Assembly (NCBI GenBank): GCA_022736495.1
Contig: DZCR01000049.1
Span: 1 to 20,861 of the forward strand
Source: Desulfobacca acetoxidans
Lineage (GTDB): Bacteria; Desulfobacterota; Desulfobaccia; Desulfobaccales; 0-14-0-80-60-11
Reading direction: 5' to 3'
DNA: 20,861 nt
Under the pieces are notes generated by a model. It was not told the DNA's origin, did no database searches, and worked only from the letters and a program-made list of their open reading frames with translations. Numbering within the stretch: the stretch's first letter is position 1; every line of letters starts with the position of its first letter. Both the position numbers and the translations under genes were made by a program. Shown here one piece after another: positions 1 through 7,922 of this stretch.

Positions 1-1
1 G

Positions 2-934
2 CTGGTGGACGAATACCAGGATTTGAACGAAGGCCAATACCGGCTCTTCCGCCAGTTGGCCGGAAATGGCGCGGAAATCATGGTCATCGGCGACCCGGAT
101 CAGGCGATTTACGGCTTTCGCGGCGCTAGTGCCGAATATTTTCACCGATTCCGGGAGGATTGGCCCGAGGCCAAGGTGTGCCGCTTTAACGAAACCTATC
201 GCCTGCCGGCCCCCATTCTTGCGGCCGCGTCGGCTTTGAGGCAAAGTGCAAGCGAGCCGTTACACACCCGGCAAGTCGGCGACCATCCCGTCATCCTGCT
301 GGAGGCCGCGACCCCCCGGGGCGAAGCCCTGGCCATCGCCAGACAGATCGAAACCCTGGTGGGGGGCTTATCGCACTACGGCCTGGAAGATGCGCAGGTG
401 CGGCACCAGGGCCCCGGCGAACAAGCCGGCTTTCGGGACGTGGCCGTGCTCTACCGCGTTCACGCCCTGGGGGTGGAGTTGGAGCGGATTCTGGCGGAGG
501 CCGGTATTCCGTGCCAGCAGGCCAGGGAAGGGGTGGGGCCCGATTGGGACGATATTGATCTGGCCGCGGAACGGGTGAAGCTCCTCACCCTGCATGCCGC
601 CAAGGGATTGGAATTTCCTTACGTCTTTATCGCCGGGTGCGAAACCGGGCTCATACCCTGGGAACCGGATGGCGGGACCGTCGCGGACCTCGAGGAGGAA
701 AAACGCCTTTTTTATGTGGGCCTCACCCGGGCTTCCCGACAGGTCTTCCTCAGCCACGCCCGGGAGCGCACCCTGTGGGGACAGCGGCGGCGTACCGACT
801 TCTCGCTCTGGGTGCAGACCATCCCTCCGGAAGTGCTCCAGCGCCCGGCCCTTTTAGAGCGCCAGACCAGAAAAAAACAACAGCCCGAGTTGTTTTCGGC
901 GTTGCTCTTGCCCCGAGGCAAGAGGTCAAGATAA
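2..934 (+). CDS. UvrD/Rep-family superfamily 1 DNA helicase, C-terminal part (5' end outside window)
   Basis: This is the C-terminal portion of an ATP-dependent 3'-5' DNA helicase. The open frame runs in from the left edge (LVDEYQD begins at base 2), so the Walker A region is missing and the GTG at 5 is not a real start. Visible motifs, numbered from that GTG, are Walker B DEYQD (2-6), motif III GDPDQAIYGFRGA (29-41), motif IV around ETYRLP (63-68), motif V LLTLHAAKGLEFP (193-205) and motif VI EKRLFYVGLTRASR (232-245). Between the end of the first 2A segment (GIPCQ, about 167-171) and motif V there are only about 20 residues, where UvrD, PcrA and Rep carry a 2B domain of well over 100. The tail is basic and contains QPELF. 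Some relatives carry an N-terminal PHP-type nuclease domain, but that part cannot be seen here. The helicase family is certain; the role (repair or restart) is inferred. Confidence 0.93.
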   Translation: MVDEYQDLNEGQYRLFRQLAGNGAEIMVIGDPDQAIYGFRGASAEYFHRFREDWPEAKVCRFNETYRLPAPILAAASALRQSASEPLHTRQVGDHPVILLEAATPRGEALAIARQIETLVGGLSHYGLEDAQVRHQGPGEQAGFRDVAVLYRVHALGVELERILAEAGIPCQQAREGVGPDWDDIDLAAERVKLLTLHAAKGLEFPYVFIAGCETGLIPWEPDGGTVADLEEEKRLFYVGLTRASRQVFLSHARERTLWGQRRRTDFSLWVQTIPPEVLQRPALLERQTRKKQQPELFSALLLPRGKRSR

Positions 935-1005
935 ACTTTATTGACCGGTGGAGGCCTTTGCGGCGAGTTCAATTTGTCCCTGGCCTCCCGCTTAAGGGGT
1001 AAAGG

Positions 1006-1041
1006 TGCATACTGTTTTAAGGGTAGCTTTGGGAGTATGCA
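1006..1041. promoter_or_regulatory. 8-bp inverted repeat over the tamA promoter (candidate operator)
   Basis: TGCATACT (1006-1013) and AGTATGCA (1034-1041) are perfect inverted repeats separated by 20 bases. The right arm overlaps the last base of the proposed -35 hexamer and lies in the spacer of the promoter at 1029-1056. This is the geometry of a dimeric repressor site or two half-sites on the same face of the helix. No regulator gene is visible nearby, so an operator role is inference only. Confidence 0.35.
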
Positions 1042-1056
1042 TCGGTCTTTTATAAT
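1029..1056 (+). promoter_or_regulatory. Putative sigma70 promoter for tamA-tamB
   Basis: A consensus -10 TATAAT (1051-1056) lies 16 bases after TTGGGA (1029-1034, 4 of 6 matches to TTGACA). Transcription would begin near 1062-1064, almost at the GTG at 1066. That bears on which start codon tamA uses. Confidence 0.45.
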
Positions 1057-1065
1057 AACGGCGGG

Positions 1066-3027
1066 GTGAAAAAACGGATGCGGGTGACCGGGATTTGGGG
1101 GAAGCGGCTCATGCTGCTCATCCTGGTGCTGACCCTAGCGGGGGTCTCCCGGGTAACGGGGGCCGAGTACGTTGCTTCCGATCCTGTGGTTTCTGAGGCG
1201 ATGACGCCCCCTACCCTCCCGGCGTCGGCCCCGCCACCGCCTCCAGCCACCGCCAGCAGCCCTTTCCAGCCATCGACCAAACCCCAACTGAGGTCTTTCC
1301 ACATTGTGGGGAATAAAACGGTTAGCACCAAAGATATCAAAAAAGAACTATCCGAGAAGCTGCCGACCTTCTGGCCGCCCTGGGGGAAACCGCCGCCGTT
1401 TCGGCCCCAGGATTTGGAATACGATGTGGAGCGCCTGAAAATTTATTACCGCAACCAGGGGTTTTATCACACCGAGATCAAACCTGAAGTCGAATACGGG
1501 CCGGGCGGTGAGGTGAAGGTCACCATGGTTATCCACGAGGGGCCACCGGTTAAAGTCACCGACATTAACGTTGAAATCTTGGGGAAAGCAGACCTTGCCG
1601 AGCTCAAGAAAAAATGGCCCCTTAAGCCCGGAGACCGCCTTGCTGATAAGAGTTACGACGCGCTCAAGAATCTTTACCTTAACTACTTGCCGAACCATGG
1701 CTATCCCAAGGTCCAGGTTAAAGGGCGAATCCGCCTGGATGAAGAGAAGAACACCGCTAAAATTCTCCTTACGGTCAACCCCGGTCCCTTGTCCTATTTT
1801 GGGCCGGTGAACATCAAGGACGAGGAAAAACTGGAAACTCCGGGGGCCGCCATTCGAGAAAAGGTCACCTTCAAGTCCGGCCAGATCTTCAATCTGGGGG
1901 AACTCTTCAATACGCAACGGAAACTTTACGCCACGGACCTCTATAGGAGCGTGGTTTTGACGCCGGAGGCGGTGCCGCCGCACGAAACCACCATTCCCAT
2001 TGTCGTTGAGATTGAGGAGAAAAAGAAACGGTCGTTGAGGTTGGGGTTGGGTTATGGCGATGAAGAAAAAGTGCGGGCTCGAGTGGGGTTGCGGTATCGT
2101 AACCTTTGGGGCGGCGGACGGCTTCTGGACCTGGACGCCCGCTATTCCGCCCTGGGGTATCTGTTTTCGCAGTTATTTACCAACCCGGTCGTATTTGGCA
2201 CCAACTTCGACTTTGTCAACCAGAGCGGGGCCCGACGCCGGGATTTGCCCGGATTTACCGATCAGGCCTATTTCACGCAGTCCCGCCTGGAGCGAGACAT
2301 CCCCTGGAACCTGAGGGTGTACTTTGGCCACGGCCTGGAGTTCGCCCGTCCCTTTGATATCCCCGTGGCCACCTTGATTCTCCTGGAAGGGACGCGGCCG
2401 GAGAAGGTGTTCCGAGCCTCTTATGCCCTGCTGGGTTTGCGCCAGGACACCGTGGACAATCCTGCCAACCCACACCGCGGTGGCATACTGGATTGGGCCA
2501 ACCAGATTGCCCCGACGTTTTTGGGGTCGGGACTGCAATTCGCCCAGTCGGTCTTGGACCTGAGGCGTTATCATGCCATAGGTGACTCTGATTTTGTCCT
2601 GGCCGGCCGCGTCCGCTTCGGCGTGATCCAACCTATGCAAGCCACCAAGCAGATCCCTATCTCCCGACTGTTCTTCGCCGGGGGAGCCAACAGCGTTCGG
2701 GGTTATGGCTTGGACCTGCTGGGTCCCCGCAATGTGACCAACAACCCCACCGGCGGCGAGGCGGTCGCGGAATTCAGCATCGAGGGACGTTTTCCCATCC
2801 CTATTTACAAAAATATCGGCGGCGTGGTCTTCATGGATGCCGGCAATGTTTATACCAAGATTCACAACCTTGATTTCGGACAGTTGAAATATTCTCCGGG
2901 CTTCGGACTTCGTTATCTTTCTCCCGTCGGGGCGGTAGGCTTAGACTTCGCCTTCCCCACGAACCGTATTAACTACACAACCGATAAATGGTTCCAGATC
3001 CATTTCTCCGTGGGATACGGTTTTTAG
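1066..3027 (+). CDS. tamA: TamA-like Omp85 outer-membrane assembly protein
   Basis: This is an Omp85/BamA superfamily outer-membrane beta-barrel with periplasmic POTRA domains. It has a Sec signal peptide (hydrophobic core LMLLILVLTLAGV, cleavage probably after VTGA), then a proline-rich stretch (about residues 45-70), then POTRA-like repeats (about 72-320), then the barrel (about 325-653). The Omp85 loop-6 signature appears as FFAGGANSVRGYG (residues about 536-548), and the chain ends in the barrel-type Phe. At 653 residues it is somewhat longer than E. coli TamA, partly because of the proline-rich linker. The next gene, 15 bases on, encodes TamB, so a TamA role is favoured over BamA. The start is uncertain: GTG 1066 and ATG 1078 lack a clear ribosome site, while ATG 1111 has GGGGGA 8 bases upstream but would leave a signal peptide without basic residues. 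Confidence 0.87.
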   Translation: MKKRMRVTGIWGKRLMLLILVLTLAGVSRVTGAEYVASDPVVSEAMTPPTLPASAPPPPPATASSPFQPSTKPQLRSFHIVGNKTVSTKDIKKELSEKLPTFWPPWGKPPPFRPQDLEYDVERLKIYYRNQGFYHTEIKPEVEYGPGGEVKVTMVIHEGPPVKVTDINVEILGKADLAELKKKWPLKPGDRLADKSYDALKNLYLNYLPNHGYPKVQVKGRIRLDEEKNTAKILLTVNPGPLSYFGPVNIKDEEKLETPGAAIREKVTFKSGQIFNLGELFNTQRKLYATDLYRSVVLTPEAVPPHETTIPIVVEIEEKKKRSLRLGLGYGDEEKVRARVGLRYRNLWGGGRLLDLDARYSALGYLFSQLFTNPVVFGTNFDFVNQSGARRRDLPGFTDQAYFTQSRLERDIPWNLRVYFGHGLEFARPFDIPVATLILLEGTRPEKVFRASYALLGLRQDTVDNPANPHRGGILDWANQIAPTFLGSGLQFAQSVLDLRRYHAIGDSDFVLAGRVRFGVIQPMQATKQIPISRLFFAGGANSVRGYGLDLLGPRNVTNNPTGGEAVAEFSIEGRFPIPIYKNIGGVVFMDAGNVYTKIHNLDFGQLKYSPGFGLRYLSPVGAVGLDFAFPTNRINYTTDKWFQIHFSVGYGF

Positions 3028-3042
3028 GGGAGAGGAGGGCTG

Positions 3043-6000
3043 ATGCGACCTGTTAAGCTTGTCTGGTTTTCCCTGGTCTTACTGTTCGCCCTGGGAGGAG
3101 TCGGCGAATGCTCCCTCCTGCCTGATATTACTAATTTTGGCGGCTCCTCCGTCCTCTCCCTGATCCAGAGTCAAGTGAACGGCACGGTGAGCGCCCAAAA
3201 AATTTCCGGCAATCCTGTAACCGGCGTCGTCTTGCAAGATTTCTCCATAACCGGTCCCGACGGCAAGACCGTCGTGGTTGCGGACCGATTCGTGGTGCGC
3301 CTCTCGCTGTCCTCCATCCCGAATTTCCATCTGGACCTGGCCACGGTGGCCTTGGATAAGCCTCGCATTTATGTCTTCCAGGAAAATTCCGGCCAGTGGA
3401 ATGTCAGCCAAATCCTCAAACCGCAAGCCAAACCGGCCAAGCCTCCGGGTCTGGTGGATAACATTATCAAATACTTCCTGCGGAAAATTCAAATTGCCAA
3501 CCTGGTGATAAAAGACGGCGAGATTCAGGTTACCAAAAACGGCAAGACCACGCAGTACCCCAACCTGGATCTGCAAGCCAGCCTGACTCTGCTGCGCCTG
3601 GGACAACCGCAGGAACAGATTAAACTCAACCTGGCCAGCCTGGGGATCGGAACCCCTATGGGCCGGGCTGAGTTGGCGTCCCGGCTGGCCTATAGCGGCG
3701 GCTTGGCCAAGATCGACTTTTTGAACCTGAAATTGGGCGGCCAAACCGTGGCTTCCGTCAAGGGCGAAGTTTGCCGGCCCCTGACCGGGCTTACCTGCAC
3801 CTTGACCGGCAAAATCGGCCCCCTGGCCGGAGACAAGATTCAGGGGTTTTGGCCGCAGTGGCCTGCGCCCTGGGATATGTCCGGCGCCCTGAGCCTGTCC
3901 AGCACGCCCGACGGCGGGCAAGTGCGGGTTCAGGGCAAGATCGGGCAGGCCGAATACGCCATCGCGGGAGACCTCAATGGTAAGGTCAAGCCCGTGGTCT
4001 TCAAACTGGACCTGGACCTCAAGGGCCTGACCACGGCCCAACTCAAAGAGATTAAGGAGGTTAAGGCACAGCAGATTCAGGGACTGGGACCGGTGAACGC
4101 TCACCTGCACGTGGAGGGCGCCGGCCTGCCCTGGGAGCCCCAGTCCCTGAAGACTAATCTCGAGCTGGCGCCTTTCCGGTATAAAGACCTTAAAGTCGAA
4201 AAGGCCCGGTTCGATCTGTCCGGCAATGCGCAGAAGCAAGAACTCCGGGCCGCGGTGGCGGGAAATTTCGGCACGGCGGACCTCAGCGCCACCGGCCACC
4301 TGTTGCCCCTGGGTAAAGTTGGCGGCGTGCATGGGGACTTGACCGTGCAAACCGGCGATCTGAAACCGGGGATGTTAGGGGTCGCCGATCTTGCGGGCAG
4401 CGCACTGACGACCTGTTTTACCGGAAAATTCCGTCTCCCTCCCGGATTGTCCAGAACTCAGCTTTACCTGGCAGGCGACCTGGAGGCCAGCGGCTTGGTG
4501 AAGCATGAGCCGGTCAAAAGCCTACAGGCCAGTTTTGTGTTGGAGGGCCGCAAATTGACCATCGCGGCTGCCGAGGTCCAGGCGGCGGGGATTGCGGCCT
4601 CCCTGCAAGGCACCGTGACCGAGTCGGGGCTAGATGTAACGCTGGCGGCTCAGACGTCCGGTTCCCGCGCCCTGCCGTTGCCTCCGGGCTCAGGCTTCAG
4701 TTCCCTGCAGGTCCAGGGTTCGGTCCGGGGCTCCTGGAAGTCTCCCCGGATAAACCTCACGGGTCAGGCCGCCAGGGTGTCATTTGCTGGGAACAAGCTG
4801 CAGTCGGTGGCTTTGAGCGCTGACTTGTCGGGCCTGCCGCCTCAGTCTGGGGCTATCCAATTCCACGGGGCGCACCTCCAGACCAAGGCCGGGGATTTTG
4901 CCCAGATCACCCTTGAGGCCAGGGGCACCGGGGGGCAGTGGCAGTTCCAGATGGCGGCCGCATCTCCCAAAGAACCTAAATTTGAGCTGGCCGGCACCGC
5001 GGACCTTACCAGACGGCCCCTGGATTTCCACATCCAAAAACTTTCCTGGCAGAGCCGGAATCTGACCTGCAAAAACCAGGCTCCGTTTCAAGTCCGCCTT
5101 TTCCCCGGCTACGAGGTCTCCGCAGCCATGTTCCAGGTGGATGGCGGCACGGTGGGGCTGCAGTTATTGGCCCGAGGCGGCGAACTCGCCGGGAAGGTGC
5201 AGGTCAAAAATCTTGACGCCGGCCGGTTGGCGCCTCTGGGCCTCGCGGCCACGGGCAAGTTCAACGGCCAAGCGACCCTGGCCGGCAGCCCCGCCGCGCC
5301 CATCATAACCGCCCAACTAGCTCTGAGCGGCGGCCAGGTTAAAAATATTCCCGTTCAGACCCTGACTACCACGCTCAATTATCAGTCCGGCGAGATGCAG
5401 GTGGCCGGGTATCTGCAAGCCGGCCCACAAAATTCCCGACTGATCTGGAAAGGTGCGGCCCCGGTCACCTTGTCATTAGCCCCCTTCAAATTTGCCCTGG
5501 CTGAGAGCGGCCTCGATCTTAAAGTACAGAGTCAGGACATCAACCTGTCCTTGCTGACGCTGTTCACCAAGGAGGTGGAGGAAGCCGAAAGCAAGGTGGA
5601 GGCCGTGGTGGAAGTCAAGGGAAATCCCCATAGTCCAAAAGTTACCGGGTATATCCGCTGGGCTGCGGGGAGGCTGCTGGTCCGGCAGGCCGGCACCCCG
5701 TTTACCTTGGACGCCGGGGAGATCCGGCTCCAGGGAGATAAAATTGCCATCCCGGAGATTGCGATCAACAGCCGAGGCACGGCGCGCTTTTCCGGGGAAA
5801 TCTCCCTGGCTGGAGGCGGCCGCGTCCGTGCGACCGCCCGGTTGGACGACTTTCTGGCCCTGAACCGGGGCGGCAATAACTTGATCGCCAGCGGTCTGAT
5901 TGACCTGGGGGGGCCGCTCAACGCCTTGGTGGCGAAAGGTCACCTCATGGTGCCCACGGCGAATTTCCGGCCCACCTTCTTTCAAACAGGTCGAAACCCT

Positions 6001-6798
6001 GACATCGTCTTAGTCTCTCAAAAAGGAGCCCCCAAAGGCAAAAAAGCTGCGGTCCCAAATATTTATAAGAATATGGCCATTGATGTATCCGTTGAGGCGC
6101 CGGGAGGTGTGTGGTTGAAAGATCCCATGGGACAGGTGGAGCTCACCGCCAATCTGAAGATCAAGAAAGCGCCGGACCGGGAGTTGGCCTTGGGCGGGGA
6201 GATTCGCTCCCTGCACGGCACCCTGGAAGTCGAGGGCAAAGAATTCAAGGTGGAGCGGGCCATCCTCACCTTGCCCGGGGCCCCTCATAAGCCTATCATG
6301 GTGGACGCCAAGGCCTCTCGCCCGATGGAAGACGCCGATATCACGATAGTCGTCATGGTCAACGGGACCCTGACCAACCCCCAAATCCACCTGGAGAGCC
6401 TCCCTCCCCTGCCGCCTACGGACGTTCTCTCTTACCTGGTTTTCGGCGCGCCGGCCGCCACCTTAAGCCGGGACCAATATCTGGCTTTTGCGGCGCAATA
6501 TGGTCTGTTGGGGGGTGGCGGCGGCAACAAGCTGGGGGAAATTCTGGGATCGACCATCCCCTTCTTGAGCGGGATCAAGGTAAAGACCGGTATGGTCAGC
6601 GGCCGCCCCACCGTGGGGGTGGAAAAAAAGCTGATGAAGAACGTCAGCGTTTTTGTGAGCCGCAATCTTAACGAGGAACGCGGCGTGTATGAAAACCAGG
6701 CGGGGATTCAATACAAAATTAACCGGAACCTGAGCGTTGAGTCCCAGGTGGGGACCCGGAACTCCGGCGCCGATGTGTTTTTCAACTATGATTTTTGA
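3043..6798 (+). CDS. tamB: TamB translocation and assembly module protein (DUF490/AsmA-like)
   Basis: TamB is an inner-membrane-anchored periplasmic protein thought to span the periplasm as a hydrophobic beta-groove. It works with TamA in barrel-protein insertion, and AsmA-like relatives work in lipid transport. The N-terminus is a single signal anchor (VKLVWFSLVLLFALGG), followed by about 1,000 residues of repetitive beta-strand sequence. The C-terminal TamB domain (about residues 940-1251) includes LPPLPPTDVLSYLVFGAP and ends in FFNYDF. A length of 1251 residues is normal for the family (E. coli TamB is 1259). The start is well placed: AGGAGG at 3033-3038 lies just before ATG 3043, and the gap to tamA is only 15 bases, so the two are co-transcribed. 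The stop is only 9 bases from the stop of the convergent gene, leaving no room for a private terminator. The Cys at position 23 does not sit in a proper lipobox. Confidence 0.92.
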   Translation: MRPVKLVWFSLVLLFALGGVGECSLLPDITNFGGSSVLSLIQSQVNGTVSAQKISGNPVTGVVLQDFSITGPDGKTVVVADRFVVRLSLSSIPNFHLDLATVALDKPRIYVFQENSGQWNVSQILKPQAKPAKPPGLVDNIIKYFLRKIQIANLVIKDGEIQVTKNGKTTQYPNLDLQASLTLLRLGQPQEQIKLNLASLGIGTPMGRAELASRLAYSGGLAKIDFLNLKLGGQTVASVKGEVCRPLTGLTCTLTGKIGPLAGDKIQGFWPQWPAPWDMSGALSLSSTPDGGQVRVQGKIGQAEYAIAGDLNGKVKPVVFKLDLDLKGLTTAQLKEIKEVKAQQIQGLGPVNAHLHVEGAGLPWEPQSLKTNLELAPFRYKDLKVEKARFDLSGNAQKQELRAAVAGNFGTADLSATGHLLPLGKVGGVHGDLTVQTGDLKPGMLGVADLAGSALTTCFTGKFRLPPGLSRTQLYLAGDLEASGLVKHEPVKSLQASFVLEGRKLTIAAAEVQAAGIAASLQGTVTESGLDVTLAAQTSGSRALPLPPGSGFSSLQVQGSVRGSWKSPRINLTGQAARVSFAGNKLQSVALSADLSGLPPQSGAIQFHGAHLQTKAGDFAQITLEARGTGGQWQFQMAAASPKEPKFELAGTADLTRRPLDFHIQKLSWQSRNLTCKNQAPFQVRLFPGYEVSAAMFQVDGGTVGLQLLARGGELAGKVQVKNLDAGRLAPLGLAATGKFNGQATLAGSPAAPIITAQLALSGGQVKNIPVQTLTTTLNYQSGEMQVAGYLQAGPQNSRLIWKGAAPVTLSLAPFKFALAESGLDLKVQSQDINLSLLTLFTKEVEEAESKVEAVVEVKGNPHSPKVTGYIRWAAGRLLVRQAGTPFTLDAGEIRLQGDKIAIPEIAINSRGTARFSGEISLAGGGRVRATARLDDFLALNRGGNNLIASGLIDLGGPLNALVAKGHLMVPTANFRPTFFQTGRNPDIVLVSQKGAPKGKKAAVPNIYKNMAIDVSVEAPGGVWLKDPMGQVELTANLKIKKAPDRELALGGEIRSLHGTLEVEGKEFKVERAILTLPGAPHKPIMVDAKASRPMEDADITIVVMVNGTLTNPQIHLESLPPLPPTDVLSYLVFGAPAATLSRDQYLAFAAQYGLLGGGGGNKLGEILGSTIPFLSGIKVKTGMVSGRPTVGVEKKLMKNVSVFVSRNLNEERGVYENQAGIQYKINRNLSVESQVGTRNSGADVFFNYDF

Positions 6799-6807
6799 TC
6801 GGCCCCC

Positions 6808-7821
6808 CTATATGACTCTGCTCGCCAGGCCGGACGCCAGATCTTCCAGGAGCGGCAAAGCCCCGGGGCGCTCGGCCAGCCGCTGGCGCAGGCCTTCCAC
6901 TGCCGCCGGGATATAGCGGGCAAAATAAGCCTTGCCCTTCGCCGTGGTGAGATAGCCATAAGCCCCCAGAATTTGCAGATTGCGGCAGAGGGCCAGGTGG
7001 TAGTATTGCTCTCGGAAAGCCTCAGGGTCAATCTCCACGCGAGTCTGAATGAGGTCCAGGTAATAGTCCATAAATTCCCGTTGCCAGGCGGGGCTCAGGT
7101 TGACATAAGGGTCGATGAGCAGGGAGGCCAGGTCGTAGCCCAAGGGCCCCAGCCGCCCGCCTTGAAAATCGATGACCCGGAGACGCCCGCTGGTGATGAA
7201 GAGATTCCGGGATTGATAATCCCGGTGGAGGAAGTAATTGGGGCCGGGGGGCAGCGCCCCGCTCAGGAGTCGCTGAAAATCCGGCGCCAAATCCTCCATG
7301 GTAGTGGGCAATTGCAGGTATTTATTCAAGAAGGCCCGGACGAAATAGCCGCACTCCCGCTCCCACAAAAAGGGTCGATGCAGCACCGGGGTGTCGAAGC
7401 ACCAGACGGTATCGAACCCCTCTCTCCCCTTGGTCTGCATATTCACCAGAATTTCCAAGGCCTGACGGTACCAGTGGCGGATCTGGCTCTCCAGGGATTG
7501 CCGTTTGATGACGGCCTCCAGGCTCATGTCCCCCAGGTCTTCCAGGAGCATCCAGGACTCTTCCCGGCAATAGGCGTAGATTTCCGGCACCGGCACTCCC
7601 TGGCTTTTCAGATGCCGGCCTATCCGGTAATAAGAGTCGTTTTCATTCACCTCCCCGCCCGGCGGCAACGGGTGGAAGAGCAGGACCGCGGTGGGGGACC
7701 CCAACAGGCGGTAGAAGCGGCGGTCGGAGCCGTCCCCCGCCAGGGTTTGGGGTGAGGTCAGGGTGACGCCCCGGGCTTGAGCCGCGGCCTCCAGGCGCGC
7801 GGTCCAGAGTCTATCGGCCAT
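6808..7821 (-). CDS. AmgK-like sugar kinase (aminoglycoside phosphotransferase fold)
   Basis: This is a kinase of the APH/choline kinase fold. It has a nucleotide-loop segment AGDGSDRRFYRL (28-39), the catalytic loop HRDYQSRN (199-206, catalytic Asp201 and metal-binding Asn206) and the metal Asp in VIDFQ (216-220). Length (337) and the GDGSDRRFYR pattern resemble AmgK, the anomeric kinase that makes N-acetylmuramate/N-acetylglucosamine 1-phosphate in cell-wall recycling. The start ATG 7821 has GGAGG about 7 bases upstream. The gene just upstream on the same strand is a MurU-like nucleotidyltransferase, the partner that would convert the sugar 1-phosphate to UDP-sugar, though other sugars are possible. 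The 101-base gap between them contains an inverted repeat. Family is secure; the exact substrate is inferred from the pairing. Confidence 0.83.
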   Translation of the reverse strand: MADRLWTARLEAAAQARGVTLTSPQTLAGDGSDRRFYRLLGSPTAVLLFHPLPPGGEVNENDSYYRIGRHLKSQGVPVPEIYAYCREESWMLLEDLGDMSLEAVIKRQSLESQIRHWYRQALEILVNMQTKGREGFDTVWCFDTPVLHRPFLWERECGYFVRAFLNKYLQLPTTMEDLAPDFQRLLSGALPPGPNYFLHRDYQSRNLFITSGRLRVIDFQGGRLGPLGYDLASLLIDPYVNLSPAWQREFMDYYLDLIQTRVEIDPEAFREQYYHLALCRNLQILGAYGYLTTAKGKAYFARYIPAAVEGLRQRLAERPGALPLLEDLASGLASRVI

Positions 7822-7858
7822 AAAAATCCTCCAGGACCTTCCTTAAAATTCCGAGTTC

Positions 7859-7886
7859 AAGGTTCAAGGTTTTAACTTTGAACCTT
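7859..7886. repeat. Inverted repeat between murU-like and amgK-like genes
   Basis: Arms of 13 bases (7859-7871 and 7874-7886) are complementary except for one G/T-type mismatch and sit almost back to back. The left arm also contains the tandem unit GTTCAAG twice (from 7855). No T-run follows on the minus strand, so it is a poor terminator for the gene it follows. It more likely is a small dispersed palindrome or an mRNA-stabilising hairpin in the two-gene transcript. Confidence 0.55.
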
Positions 7887-7922
7887 AAGCTAATTTTTGG
7901 ACGAGCACGATTACAACTATCC

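Noticed and set aside
950..988. Terminator after the helicase gene (GGAGGCC at 950-956 with GGCCTCC at 982-988)
   Set aside because: The stem is perfect but only 7 bp, has a 25-base loop, and no T-run follows.
3043..3120. Lipoprotein signal in TamB (Cys23)
   Set aside because: The residues before the Cys are V-G-E. Glu at -1 is not compatible with a lipobox, and TamB is normally held by an uncleaved signal anchor.
3079..4350. 423-codon open frame on the minus strand opposite tamB
   Set aside because: It is antisense to the TamB coding region, has no signal or domain, and composition typical of a mirror frame.
6973..7755. 260-codon open frame on the plus strand opposite the AmgK-like kinase
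   Set aside because: The minus-strand gene has kinase motifs and a good ribosome site; this frame has neither.
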